Positions 9,993-18,731 of a stretch of DNA of 64,000 nt are shown here, piece after piece. The position numbers and the translations under genes were made by a program. The stretch lies in assembly GCA_958436175.1 (NCBI GenBank), contig CAUBJF010000001.1:310001-374000 (forward strand), given 5' to 3'. Origin of the DNA: an uncultured Muribaculaceae bacterium (GTDB lineage Bacteria; Bacteroidota; Bacteroidia; Bacteroidales; Muribaculaceae). Below the pieces are notes generated by a model. The model was not told the DNA's origin. It worked only from the letters and a program-made list of their open reading frames with translations, and searched no databases. Numbering within the stretch: position 1 is the stretch's first letter; every line of letters begins with the position of its first letter.

Positions 9993-10976
9993 ATGAAACT
10001 GACGGTTATCCTAATCCTCGTACTGACGATAGTTTTCCTTATCGTCTTCTTCTATTACTGTCCGTTTTTCCTATGGATATCGGCACGAGTCAGCGGTGTA
10101 CGCATATCGCTTCTACAGCTTGTACTGATGCGAATCCGTCAGGTACCGGCCAGCGTCATCGTCCGCGCCCTCATCGAGGCACATAAAGCCGGGCTACACG
10201 ATGTCACCCGCGATGACCTCGAAGCTCACTATCTCGCCGGCGGCAACGTCGAACGTGTCGTACATGCCCTCGTATCGGCCTCCAAAGCCAACATAGACCT
10301 CGGTTTCAAGATGGCCACGGCAATCGATCTTGCCGGACGAGATGTCTTCCAGGCCGTACAGATGAGCGTCAACCCCAAAGTTATCGACACACCTCCTGTG
10401 ACAGCCGTTGCTAAAGACGGTATTCAGCTCATCGCCAAAGCACGAGTCACCGTCCGAGCCAATATTCGCCAGCTTGTGGGCGGCGCCGGTGAAGACACAG
10501 TTCTCGCCCGTGTCGGCGAAGGCATTGTCTCTTCAATAGGCTCGTCAGAGAGCCACAAGCAGGTACTCGAGAACCCGGATTCCATCTCCAAGCTTGTTCT
10601 GCGCAAGGGTCTTGACTCAGGCACGGCATTCGAGATTCTCTCTATCGACATTGCCGACATCGACATAGGCCGCAACATAGGCGCAACTCTCCAGATCGAC
10701 CAGGCCCAGGCCGACAAGAACATAGCCCAGGCAAAGGCCGAAGAACGACGCGCAATGGCCATAGCCCGAGAACAGGAAATGAAAGCCCTCGCCCAGGAAG
10801 CACGTGCCAAAGTCATCGAAGCCGAATGCGAGCTGCCTAAGGCAATGGCCCAGGCCTTCATATCCGGCAACCTCGGCATAATGGACTATTACCGCATGAA
10901 AAATATGGAAGCCGACACCAACATGCGACAGACTATCGGCGCCAACCCCACATCACTACCTGAAATACGCGAATGA
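9993..10976 (+). CDS. floA: Flotillin-like protein FloA
   Basis: Membrane scaffold of the bacterial flotillin family (formerly UPF0365), organising functional membrane microdomains. The 327 residues have an N-terminal membrane hairpin (3-45), the SPFH/PHB domain ([40 protein letters not shown]), then a long Ala/Glu helix ([20 protein letters not shown]) that forms a coiled coil. In many genomes an NfeD gene precedes floA; none is adjacent here. The last four bases overlap the start of the CstA-like gene, so the two are translationally coupled. Confidence 0.95.
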   Translation: MKLTVILILVLTIVFLIVFFYYCPFFLWISARVSGVRISLLQLVLMRIRQVPASVIVRALIEAHKAGLHDVTRDDLEAHYLAGGNVERVVHALVSASKANIDLGFKMATAIDLAGRDVFQAVQMSVNPKVIDTPPVTAVAKDGIQLIAKARVTVRANIRQLVGGAGEDTVLARVGEGIVSSIGSSESHKQVLENPDSISKLVLRKGLDSGTAFEILSIDIADIDIGRNIGATLQIDQAQADKNIAQAKAEERRAMAIAREQEMKALAQEARAKVIEAECELPKAMAQAFISGNLGIMDYYRMKNMEADTNMRQTIGANPTSLPEIRE

Positions 10977-12427
10977 CAACCTTCATCATCTCTCTCGCTG
11001 TCCTGATTGGCGGTTATTTCTTCTACGGGCTGCTCGTAGAGAAAGTGTTCGGCATCTCGCCCGAACGCATTACCCCGGCTGTCAGTAAAAAGGACGGTAT
11101 CGACTTCATGCCGATGCCTACATGGAAAGTATTCCTTATCCAGTTCCTCAACATCGCAGGCTTAGGTCCGATTTTTGGCGCAATAATGGGCATGATGTTC
11201 GGCCCGGCGGCCTTTCTATGGATTGTCCTCGGCACAGTCTTTGCCGGAGGTGTCCATGACTTCATCCTCGCCATGATGTCGCTCCGCAGCGGCGGCGACT
11301 CGCTCCCGGAGCTGATAGGACGAGAGCTCGGCACGACGATGAAAATGGTGATGCGTATCGTCTCAGTCCTGCTTCTCGTCCTGGTGGCAGCAGTATTCAT
11401 CGTCACCCCTGCCGGTCTGCTTTCCGGCATGACCCCGACATGGGCCAACACGGCATTCTGGATCTCCTGCATTTTCCTATATTATATGCTCGCCACGCTG
11501 CTGCCTGTCGATAAACTCATAGGACGGCTTTATCCAGTATTCGGCTTCGCCCTGCTCTTCATGGCTGCCGGACTCATGATTGTCTTGTTCTCAGGCCACT
11601 ATCCGATTCCCGACGGAATGTCCGAAGGGCTTTATTCACGCTACGCCGACCCTGAGTCACATCCTGTCTTCCCTCTCATGTTCGTCAGTATAGCCTGCGG
11701 CGCAATCTCCGGATTTCATGCCACACAGTCGCCGATGATGGCGCGTTGCCTCAAGAATGAGAAGCTCGCACGTCCCGTCTTCTACGGAGCCATGGTAGCA
11801 GAAGGCATTGTAGCCCTGATATGGGCCGCCGCAGCTATCGCATTCACTGGAGGTTACAGCGAACTCTCCTCCTACCTCGCTGAAAACGGAGGAGCCGGGG
11901 GTCTTGTTCACAACATCTCTATCGAATGGCTCGGCACATTCGGTGGCATTCTCGCATTACTCGGTGTCATCGTAGCCCCTATCACTACCGGCGACACAGC
12001 ACTACGCTCGGCACGCCTCACCGTTGCCGACATGCTCAGCATCAACCAAGGCAAAATCAACAGACGACTGATGGTTTCCATACCCATCTTCGCCTTGACA
12101 TTCATCGTAATGCTCATCGATTTCAACGTTCTGTGGCGTTATTTCGCCTGGACAAACCAGACTCTTGCCGCTATTTCTCTATGGGGCGCGACAGTCTACC
12201 TTGCACGTCACGGAAAGGCGTATGTCGTCACTCTCATACCGGCGGTGTTCATGACAATCGTCGTCACTACCTATATTTTCTTCGCCAGGACACCCGAAGG
12301 CTTCGGACTGCCACTGTGGCTTGCAGCTTCGATAGGCGGTGCTGTCGACTTTATATGTGTATGCCTCTTCGTTCGCTATCAAGCCCTACGACAGAGCGGC
12401 CGTCTGATTCACGACGTGGCATACTAA
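10973..12427 (+). CDS. cstA: CstA-family carbon starvation / peptide transporter
   Basis: Multi-pass inner-membrane protein of the CstA family. Known members import peptides or pyruvate under carbon limitation. The 484 residues contain about 13 hydrophobic helices and CstA signatures, for example [53 protein letters not shown] and [16 protein letters not shown]. coli CstA has 701 residues; this shorter form without the C-terminal extension is common in Bacteroidota. It overlaps floA by 4 bases, which suggests a shared function in the membrane. The substrate cannot be told from sequence. Confidence 0.9.
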   Translation: MTTFIISLAVLIGGYFFYGLLVEKVFGISPERITPAVSKKDGIDFMPMPTWKVFLIQFLNIAGLGPIFGAIMGMMFGPAAFLWIVLGTVFAGGVHDFILAMMSLRSGGDSLPELIGRELGTTMKMVMRIVSVLLLVLVAAVFIVTPAGLLSGMTPTWANTAFWISCIFLYYMLATLLPVDKLIGRLYPVFGFALLFMAAGLMIVLFSGHYPIPDGMSEGLYSRYADPESHPVFPLMFVSIACGAISGFHATQSPMMARCLKNEKLARPVFYGAMVAEGIVALIWAAAAIAFTGGYSELSSYLAENGGAGGLVHNISIEWLGTFGGILALLGVIVAPITTGDTALRSARLTVADMLSINQGKINRRLMVSIPIFALTFIVMLIDFNVLWRYFAWTNQTLAAISLWGATVYLARHGKAYVVTLIPAVFMTIVVTTYIFFARTPEGFGLPLWLAASIGGAVDFICVCLFVRYQALRQSGRLIHDVAY

Positions 12428-12436
12428 GCTGACACT

Positions 12437-13252
12437 ATGGATTTCACTAAGATAACAGACAAAACCCGGAATTACAACCTCCACAGTCATACCCAGTTCT
12501 GCGACGGCCATGCCCCTATGGCAATCATGGCTGAAGCTGCCGTTAAATGCGGCATGGAGCATTACGGTTTCACACCTCACAGCCCAATACCGTTCAGGTC
12601 GCCATGCAACATGTCGGAAGAATCGGTCGAAGAATACTTCGCTGAGGTACGCCACCTTTCAGCACTCCCAGGCCTGTCCCCCTGCAAGTTCTATACAGGT
12701 ATGGAGATAGACTACATAGGCGACGACTGGGGCCCTGCAACTGAATATTTCCGAAATCTCGGACTCGATTATTCTATCGGTTCCGTACATTTCATACCAT
12801 CTCAGGACGGAGAGCCTGTCGACATCGACGGCAAGTTCGAAAACTTCAAACGACGCATGTCCGACAACTTCAGGGGCGACATAGAATATGTGGTCGACAC
12901 ATTCTATGCCCAGTCGCACAAGATGATAGAATCGGGAGGTTTCGACATACTCGGACACTTCGACAAGGTAGGGCTCAACGCTTCGTACTATCACCCCGGA
13001 ATCGAAGATAGCTCTTTCTATCGCCCATACGTCGAAGCCATGATAGATACAATCATCGACAAAGGGCTAACTATCGAACTCAATACCAAGGCATTGGCTG
13101 AACATCACCGTACATTTCCAGGCGAACGCTATCTGCCTCGTCTCATCGATGCCGGCATAACGATACTTGTCAACAGCGATTCACATCAGCCAGACAAAAT
13201 AACTGCCGGTCGCGCAGAAGGATTCGCCATGCTCGACAGACTCAAGAAATAA
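12437..13252 (+). CDS. PHP-family histidinol-phosphatase-like phosphoesterase
   Basis: A PHP-domain metal-dependent phosphoesterase, 271 residues. It begins after a short lead with NLHSHTQFCDGHAP, the N-terminal metal-binding HxH motif. Further metal ligands are seen in HYGFTPHSP, GMEIDYIGD, SVHFIP, ILGHFDK and NSDSHQP. It best fits the HisK/HisJ histidinol-phosphatase group (step 9 of His synthesis). No his genes are nearby, so the substrate may differ. Spacing is 9 bases after the CstA-like gene and 1 base before the U32 peptidase gene. Confidence 0.85.
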   Translation: MDFTKITDKTRNYNLHSHTQFCDGHAPMAIMAEAAVKCGMEHYGFTPHSPIPFRSPCNMSEESVEEYFAEVRHLSALPGLSPCKFYTGMEIDYIGDDWGPATEYFRNLGLDYSIGSVHFIPSQDGEPVDIDGKFENFKRRMSDNFRGDIEYVVDTFYAQSHKMIESGGFDILGHFDKVGLNASYYHPGIEDSSFYRPYVEAMIDTIIDKGLTIELNTKALAEHHRTFPGERYLPRLIDAGITILVNSDSHQPDKITAGRAEGFAMLDRLKK

Positions 13253-13253
13253 G

Positions 13254-15095
13254 ATGCGCCGACTCGAACTACTCTCCCCGGCACGCGACTCGGAAGTTGG
13301 CCGCAAAGCCATACTCGCCGGCGCAGATGCCGTCTACATCGGAGCCCCTGGTTTCGGAGCCCGTGCGGCAGCGACTAACAGTATTACGGATATCGCCGGT
13401 CTCACCGCCTTCGCCCACCTCTTCCGTGCCAAAGTGTACGTGACGATGAACACCATACTCTTCGATAACGAACTGAACGAAGCCGAAAAGATGGTTCACG
13501 AACTTTACAAGGCCGGGGTCGATGCACTAATAGTTCAGGATATGGCATATCTCAAAATGGATCTTCCGCCTATATCCATGCATGCCAGCACACAATGCGA
13601 CATACGCACCCCGGAAAAGGCCGCATGGCTCGCCAAAGCAGGTTTCTCGCAGCTCGTACTCCCTCGCGAGTTTACCCTCGCCGAGATTCACAACGCCCGG
13701 GAAGCAGCAGGAGTACCTGTCGAAGTATTCGTCCATGGCGCACTTTGCGTCAGCTATAGCGGCGACTGTCAGGCCGGATGTGTTGCAATGGGACGCAGCG
13801 CAAACCGAGGTGTCTGTCCCCAGATGTGCCGTCTGCCCTATGAACTTGTCGATTCCGAAGGTCGCACCATAGCACCCAGAAAGCATTATCTGTCGTTGCG
13901 CGACCTCAACCGAAGCCAGGATCTCGCAGCTCTTGTCGAAGCCGGTGCCGACTCATTCAAAATAGAAGGGCGTCTGAAGGATGCTCGCTATGTGGCCAAC
14001 GTTACGGCAGCTTATTCACGAATCCTCGACAAAATAGTCGCCGAGTCGGACGGAAAATACGAACGTTCATCCTGCGGCACAACCCGAACCGGATTCCGAC
14101 CGGATCTCGACCGTACTTTCAATCGTAACTATACCTCTTATTTCATCAGCCGCCCGTCCAAAATGGCCTCAGCAGACACTCCGAAATGGGCAGGTCGTCC
14201 CATAGGGACAGCGACCTCAGCCTATGACCCTAAGCGCCGCTGTTTTCGAGCAAGGCTGACAGAGGAGGCCGCCAACGGCGATGGTTTCGGATTCTTCGAC
14301 AGCAAAGGCGAGTTCGTCGGATTCAGGGTCAACAAGGTAGACGGCATTAATATCTATCCTGCCACTCCCCTCCCCTACCTGAGGCCGGGAACACAACTCT
14401 ACCGCAACGGCGACCGCCGTTTCCTCGAAGCTATCGACTCCAAGGACTCCTGTCAACGGTCCATCAAGGTAAATTTCGAGCTACATAATCTACAGGACAG
14501 CCGTATAAGTATAACGGCCAAAGACGAACGCGGCTGTAGTGCTACTGTCAACTTAGAAAGTCCGACAGACGAAGCGCGTTCTCCCCAGGAATCCCACCGC
14601 GCATCGATTCTGTCGAAGCTGGGAGACACAGACTACACCATCGGAACTGTCGACGACCGTCTCGGCACTCGCTTCGTACCTGCATCAATATTGACAAACG
14701 CCCGTCGCGAAGTCATAACCATGCTCGACAGACAGGCAGAAGCAACATATTGCTACGACCGCAGACACCCTGACAAGCTTAAAGCTGACTCCTTGGCGGG
14801 ACTTAAATTAGACTACCACGGGAACGTCGCCAACAAGCTTGCAGAGCACTTCTATCTAAGCCACGGGGCCACAATCGCCCAACATGCTATAGAAATAGAG
14901 CAGGCAGACAGGAACAAAGAAATGCAGGTGATGGCCACTAAGTACTGCCTACGCCGCGAACTCGGAGCCTGCCTTAAAGAAAATGGGGCGGCTAAACTGC
15001 CTTCGCCGCTATTCCTGCGCAACGAGTCCGGCACCTACCGCCTCGATTTCGACTGCAGTCGCTGCGGCATGAATATATTCCGCATCCCTAAATAG
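13254..15095 (+). CDS. U32 family peptidase / RNA hydroxylation protein
   Basis: U32 family protein of 613 residues. The N-terminal half has LELLSPARDSEVGRKAILAG, DAVYIGAPGFGARA and the signature EVFVHGALCVSYSGDCQAG with a cluster of Cys residues (GVCPQMCRLPY). These Cys residues in the relatives TrhP and RlhA are linked to tRNA and 23S rRNA cytidine/uridine hydroxylation rather than proteolysis. The C-terminal 300 residues form the extra domain found in long U32 proteins, ending with a CSRCGM pair. It is the last gene of the mltG unit. Which RNA, if any, it modifies cannot be read from sequence. Confidence 0.9.
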   Translation: MRRLELLSPARDSEVGRKAILAGADAVYIGAPGFGARAAATNSITDIAGLTAFAHLFRAKVYVTMNTILFDNELNEAEKMVHELYKAGVDALIVQDMAYLKMDLPPISMHASTQCDIRTPEKAAWLAKAGFSQLVLPREFTLAEIHNAREAAGVPVEVFVHGALCVSYSGDCQAGCVAMGRSANRGVCPQMCRLPYELVDSEGRTIAPRKHYLSLRDLNRSQDLAALVEAGADSFKIEGRLKDARYVANVTAAYSRILDKIVAESDGKYERSSCGTTRTGFRPDLDRTFNRNYTSYFISRPSKMASADTPKWAGRPIGTATSAYDPKRRCFRARLTEEAANGDGFGFFDSKGEFVGFRVNKVDGINIYPATPLPYLRPGTQLYRNGDRRFLEAIDSKDSCQRSIKVNFELHNLQDSRISITAKDERGCSATVNLESPTDEARSPQESHRASILSKLGDTDYTIGTVDDRLGTRFVPASILTNARREVITMLDRQAEATYCYDRRHPDKLKADSLAGLKLDYHGNVANKLAEHFYLSHGATIAQHAIEIEQADRNKEMQVMATKYCLRRELGACLKENGAAKLPSPLFLRNESGTYRLDFDCSRCGMNIFRIPK

Positions 15096-15116
15096 TCATA
15101 TAGTCAAATTCCCGAT

Positions 15117-15172
15117 AAAAAAGCCCCTGACAGTAAAGGCTTGGATTCCATATCCCTGCCAACTGTCCGGGG
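15117..15172 (-). terminator. Terminator between convergent U32 and GH35 genes
   Basis: CCCCTGACAGT (15124-15134) pairs with ACTGTCCGGGG (15162-15172) with one mismatch. On the minus strand the stem is followed by six T (15122-15117), so it ends the GH35 transcript. On plus it is followed only by TTTATAT. Confidence 0.7.
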
Positions 15173-15195
15173 TTTATATCCTTGATACTACAATA

Positions 15196-17568
15196 CTACA
15201 TCTTGAACGGAGTATCCTTGACGTAAACTTTATAGTTCTTGATAGCGCCGGGAACCTCGCTCTCCATACGCGGCAGATACTGTATGCCCGAAACCTTATG
15301 GGAGGCTCCAAGGTCTATAACAACCACGTGGGGATAAGGTGTGCCGGGCACGGTACTCCAGTATGTCGATTCCTGAAGATCAAAAATCTTGTCGGCAGAA
15401 CGGTTAACCTTGCCTACATCCTCGCTATCAGCGTACACGACTGTCCAGGGTTCGCGCGAAAGACGTTCGCCCTTGTCATTGAGAACGTACATCTCGGCAA
15501 TACATGCGAGATCTTTGCCGTCGATAGCGTCAAGAGCTTCGATAGCGATATATCGACCTTTTGCCGGTTCTGCAAAGCTTGCTTCCTGCCAGCCGTTGCC
15601 GGGCTTGAAGGAGGACGAAAGGACCGGCGCTTCACCGGCGAGATCCAGCGTCTGCCCTTCTTCACGATGAATAAGTCGTTTCTGGTTCTTCAGATTGTCG
15701 AGGAGCGGTGTCTTCAGACCTTCGACCTTCGTATCTTCAGGGCCGAGGATATCGAAGATGAGGATTTCGTTCTCGCCCTTCTTCAGCCATACTCCTGGCA
15801 TGTAGAGGGTCTGCTGCGGGCCGATGTTCCAGATGCGTCCCATGGGATGCCCGTTGACATATACGAGGCCTTTGCCCCATGTTTCGAAGTTAAGGAAAGT
15901 ATCTCCCGGCTTCTTCACATTGAATGTGCCGCGATAGACACCGCGAACCTTACCCGCTTCCTTGACCGGCTTGAAGTCCATCGAAGTATAGAACTCATAT
16001 TCGTCAGGCAGATTATAGACCTTCCAGTTCTTGAGTTCAGTCGTGAACGGACGGTTATCGATCATCGTAGTCAGCATCACATTGTCGGTGATACCCTTGA
16101 AATCCTTGATGGCACGGCCGAAGTTAATGCGGCCCATCGCCTCAATAAGAATATCGAGTCGTCCGCCATTGGGATAAGCTCCGATTTCAAGTTCTTTCTC
16201 GCCATTACGGCGGTCGAGCTTCCCGATGTATTTGCCATCGATGAATATCTGGGCAAAGTCGTGCGGATCGTTAATTGTCAAGGTCGAAGGAGTCGAAAGG
16301 CGCGGAAGCTCAGTGCTGTACATGATGCTGCCGAATCCCTGGTCGTACTCTTCCATTGTCTTGATATCTACATCGGTCTTAGGTTCCGGAAGATTGTCGA
16401 AGATAGGGGCTACCATGTCGACAGTGAAAGGAGCGACAGCGACAACCTTGGGTGTTGCCGGCACGGGTGCCTGCTTGCCGTCGGTGTACTTGGCCATAGC
16501 CTCGCGGAGAGCCCAGAACTTAGGTGTAGCGGCACCATTCTCGTTGATAGGAGCATCATAGTCATAGCTAGTCACATCGGGAGCGAAGCCGGGCGAATTG
16601 GCTCCTGCCCAATGGCCCCAGTTTGTACCCCCATGAGTCATATAGAGGCTGAAGGATATGCCTTTGGAGAGCATCTCGTCGATATTCGCAATCATATCCT
16701 CGGCCGGACGTGTCTCGTGGTTGGCACCCCATTTGTCGAACCAACCGCTCCAGAATTCCGAGCACATGAGAGGGCTTTCGGGACGCACTTCCTTAAGCTT
16801 TTCGAACTGCTGGTCGATGTTGGCACCGGTACCGAAGTTCATAGTCCAAATAAGGTCGGGAAGGGCATTGTTGAGGAAGTTCGACGACCAGTCGCACTGG
16901 AAAAGGGTCACATTGTCGCCGAAATTCCTGCGGAGCATATCGCGAATGTTGGCAACGTATTCCTTGTCGATTCCATAAGAACCATATTCATTCTCAACCT
17001 GCACCATTATAATCGGTCCACCGTCGGCGATAGTGAGGTCACCGACCTGGTCGGCGACAGCCTTCTGGAACTTATCGACACGCTCGAGAAAAAATGGATC
17101 GTTCTCGCGCAGACGTATATCTTTCTTCTTGAGAAGCCACCACGGAAGACCACCCATTTCCCATTCGGCACATACATAAGGCCCGGGACGAAGTATTACC
17201 TTCATATCGTTTTCCTGACAAAGCTTGACAAACTCGCGAAGATCGTTCTGACCCGTAAAGTCGAATTTGTCTTCCTCCGGCTCGCTGGCATTCCAGAAAA
17301 CATAAAGACATATAGTATTCATGCCGAGTGACTTGCACATCTTTATCCGTTGATCCCAATATTCGCGTGGTATACGGGGATAATGAAGTTCGGCAGCCTT
17401 AACCACCATGGGTTCTCCGTTGAGAAGGAAAGTACCCTTTCCGGCTACGAAACTCTTTTCGGAAGTAGCCGGTACATTGTCGGTTTTCAAAGCATTGCCC
17501 GAGGCGGCCAATACTGTTACAGCCATCGCCGAAGCGGCAAGCATAGTTTTGAACAAATTATGTTTCAT
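15196..17568 (-). CDS. Secreted GH35 beta-galactosidase
   Basis: Glycoside hydrolase family 35 enzyme, 790 residues, exported by an N-terminal signal peptide (about 1-25, ending AASGNA). The TIM barrel carries FLLNGEPMVVKAAELHYPRI, RPGPYVCAEWEMGGLPWWL, the acid/base motif QVENEYGS (E194 probable) and the nucleophile motif CSEFWSGWFDKWG (E271 probable). Jelly-roll domains follow. The last about 140 residues (FKPGNGWQEASF to VIDLGASHKVSGIQYLPR) look like an F5/8 type C carbohydrate-binding module. It probably removes terminal beta-galactose from host or plant glycans in the periplasm. It stands alone, with a -7 box and a tandem repeat upstream. Confidence 0.95.
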   Translation of the reverse strand: MKHNLFKTMLAASAMAVTVLAASGNALKTDNVPATSEKSFVAGKGTFLLNGEPMVVKAAELHYPRIPREYWDQRIKMCKSLGMNTICLYVFWNASEPEEDKFDFTGQNDLREFVKLCQENDMKVILRPGPYVCAEWEMGGLPWWLLKKKDIRLRENDPFFLERVDKFQKAVADQVGDLTIADGGPIIMVQVENEYGSYGIDKEYVANIRDMLRRNFGDNVTLFQCDWSSNFLNNALPDLIWTMNFGTGANIDQQFEKLKEVRPESPLMCSEFWSGWFDKWGANHETRPAEDMIANIDEMLSKGISFSLYMTHGGTNWGHWAGANSPGFAPDVTSYDYDAPINENGAATPKFWALREAMAKYTDGKQAPVPATPKVVAVAPFTVDMVAPIFDNLPEPKTDVDIKTMEEYDQGFGSIMYSTELPRLSTPSTLTINDPHDFAQIFIDGKYIGKLDRRNGEKELEIGAYPNGGRLDILIEAMGRINFGRAIKDFKGITDNVMLTTMIDNRPFTTELKNWKVYNLPDEYEFYTSMDFKPVKEAGKVRGVYRGTFNVKKPGDTFLNFETWGKGLVYVNGHPMGRIWNIGPQQTLYMPGVWLKKGENEILIFDILGPEDTKVEGLKTPLLDNLKNQKRLIHREEGQTLDLAGEAPVLSSSFKPGNGWQEASFAEPAKGRYIAIEALDAIDGKDLACIAEMYVLNDKGERLSREPWTVVYADSEDVGKVNRSADKIFDLQESTYWSTVPGTPYPHVVVIDLGASHKVSGIQYLPRMESEVPGAIKNYKVYVKDTPFKM

Positions 17569-17628
17569 GCGTAATAGATTAGCGGAAAAAATTCTTTACG
17601 TATTAGACAGCGGTATTTACAACGGTTG

Positions 17629-17636
17629 CAAAGTTA
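17629..17636 (-). promoter_or_regulatory. -7 box of the GH35 gene
   Basis: On minus this is TAACTTTG, a TAnnTTTG match about 60 bases before the GH35 start at 17568. No TTTG is found at -33. The region upstream instead holds a direct repeat (17676-17707), consistent with activator-dependent transcription. Confidence 0.6.
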
Positions 17637-17638
17637 CG

Positions 17639-17663
17639 AAAAAAGGCAGACCGAAGCCTGCCT
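17639..17663 (-). terminator. Terminator of the GIN-domain protein gene
   Basis: On minus AGGCAG (17663-17658) pairs with CTGCCT (17649-17644) across an 8-base loop, followed by five more T. It ends transcription from the gene at 17756-18556 and abuts the -7 box of the GH35 gene. Confidence 0.65.
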
Positions 17664-17675
17664 CCTATCGTTGCG

Positions 17676-17707
17676 AATCGGTCAATTATAGTGCCTAAAT
17701 CGGTCAA
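17676..17707. repeat. Direct repeat AATCGGTCAA with 22-base period
   Basis: The 10-mer AATCGGTCAA occurs at 17676-17685 and again at 17698-17707. The 22-base period, about two helix turns, and the position 40-70 bases upstream of the GH35 -7 box suggest a binding site for a dimeric activator. This function is inferred from layout only. Confidence 0.5.
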
Positions 17708-17755
17708 CGGGTGTTAAATATCATTATTCCGGCATCATTTTGCCAATAATGTCCC

Positions 17756-18556
17756 TTATTTCACATTGACAATAGCACCAGAACTCTTATCGGCTTTCAC
17801 ATTCCTGCTGGCACAGTCGACAATCGAACCCGACGAAGCATCGACGGTGAGTTTTCCGACTTTGAAATTCTTGAAGTCGACGATGGAGCCCGAGGAAGCG
17901 TCAATAGTACCGGCCGTAGCTTTGCCGGAGAGGCGCGCGATGGCACCCGATGAAGAATCGACGCTTACTTTTTCGCACTCGATATTGCTCAGTTCGACTT
18001 TGGAGCCCGACGAAATGTCGACAATACAATTCATGGATGCTTTGAGCTTGCCGTTGCCGTTTACCATGCTCCCTGAGCTGAGGTCGAAAGTGAACTCACG
18101 GGCTGTGACATCGTTATTGATATTGATGGCAGACGCAGAGCTCTGGTCGGTTTCAAAAGTCCCGTTTGTGCTTATCGGGCTATTAATATTTATTATAGCT
18201 GCTGAAGAAGTCTCGAAGTCCGATACCACAGGACCAGTGAGATTCACTACAACAGAACCAACACTACGGTTATTACGACCATCCGTCATACTGATCTCAA
18301 GTTCGTCATCCTCAACTTCGATATCCACACGTTCGACGAGCTCCTTGCTACCTCTTATTTCTGCCATTGAGGTAGTAATGCCTGGTTTAGCCTCATAGTT
18401 GACTATAATACCGTTCGAGACCGAAATCTTGCTGTAGTTAGCGTTGATTTTGAATTTCTTGGTTATCGTCTCGGGTGCATCCGTGTCCGAAGCCGATACT
18501 GTCGCAGCCGATACCGCAAGGATAAAGGCAAAGAATAGGTAGATGATTCGTTTCAT
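17756..18556 (-). CDS. Exported GIN-domain (DUF2807) adhesin-like protein
   Basis: A 266-residue exported protein with the putative auto-transporter adhesin head GIN domain. From the ATG at 18556 it has a signal peptide (KRIIYLFFAFILAVSAATVSA). A repetitive beta-helical body follows with recurring Ser-Ser-Gly turns (DLSSGSMVNG, DISSGSKVEL, DSSSGAIARL, DASSGSIVDF, DASSGSIVDC). The start is set here because the upstream in-frame Met lacks a signal and lies upstream of the promoter. The function of GIN proteins in Bacteroidota is not established; a surface or periplasmic role is inferred. Confidence 0.88.
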   Translation of the reverse strand: MKRIIYLFFAFILAVSAATVSASDTDAPETITKKFKINANYSKISVSNGIIVNYEAKPGITTSMAEIRGSKELVERVDIEVEDDELEISMTDGRNNRSVGSVVVNLTGPVVSDFETSSAAIININSPISTNGTFETDQSSASAININNDVTAREFTFDLSSGSMVNGNGKLKASMNCIVDISSGSKVELSNIECEKVSVDSSSGAIARLSGKATAGTIDASSGSIVDFKNFKVGKLTVDASSGSIVDCASRNVKADKSSGAIVNVK

Positions 18557-18604
18557 TTTGTATAATTTTAGTCGCGGCAACGTCGCCATGACTTTTCGAT
18601 GTTG

Positions 18605-18637
18605 CAAATTTAGCTGTCTTATCAGATTCCAACCAAA
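18605..18637 (-). promoter_or_regulatory. Promoter for the GIN-domain gene
   Basis: On minus TTTG (18637-18634) and TAAATTTG (18612-18605) are 21 bases apart, close to the Bacteroidota consensus spacing. The leader to the ATG at 18556 is about 43 bases. The position of this promoter also excludes the longer upstream start. Confidence 0.65.
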
Positions 18638-18669
18638 TTTTAAGCCTTCTCAAGTCTCTCGCGAGTCAT

Positions 18670-18690
18670 TTATAACGTCCTTAGTTATAA
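18670..18690. repeat. Inverted repeat TTATAAC-N7-GTTATAA
   Basis: TTATAAC (18670-18676) and GTTATAA (18684-18690) form a perfect 7-base inverted repeat with a 7-base centre. It lies 33 bases upstream of the -33 box of the GIN-domain gene and about 40 bases after the stop of the regulator gene. Without a T-run it looks more like an operator than a terminator. Confidence 0.4.
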
Positions 18691-18731
18691 GAGTTTACAA
18701 CAATGAGAGATTCTATGTTCTCTCGCGTCGT

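Noticed and set aside
15298..17331. A 677-codon open frame on plus, opposite the GH35 gene.
   Set aside because: It lies entirely inside an intact, motif-rich glycosidase gene on the other strand and has no promoter or family similarity.
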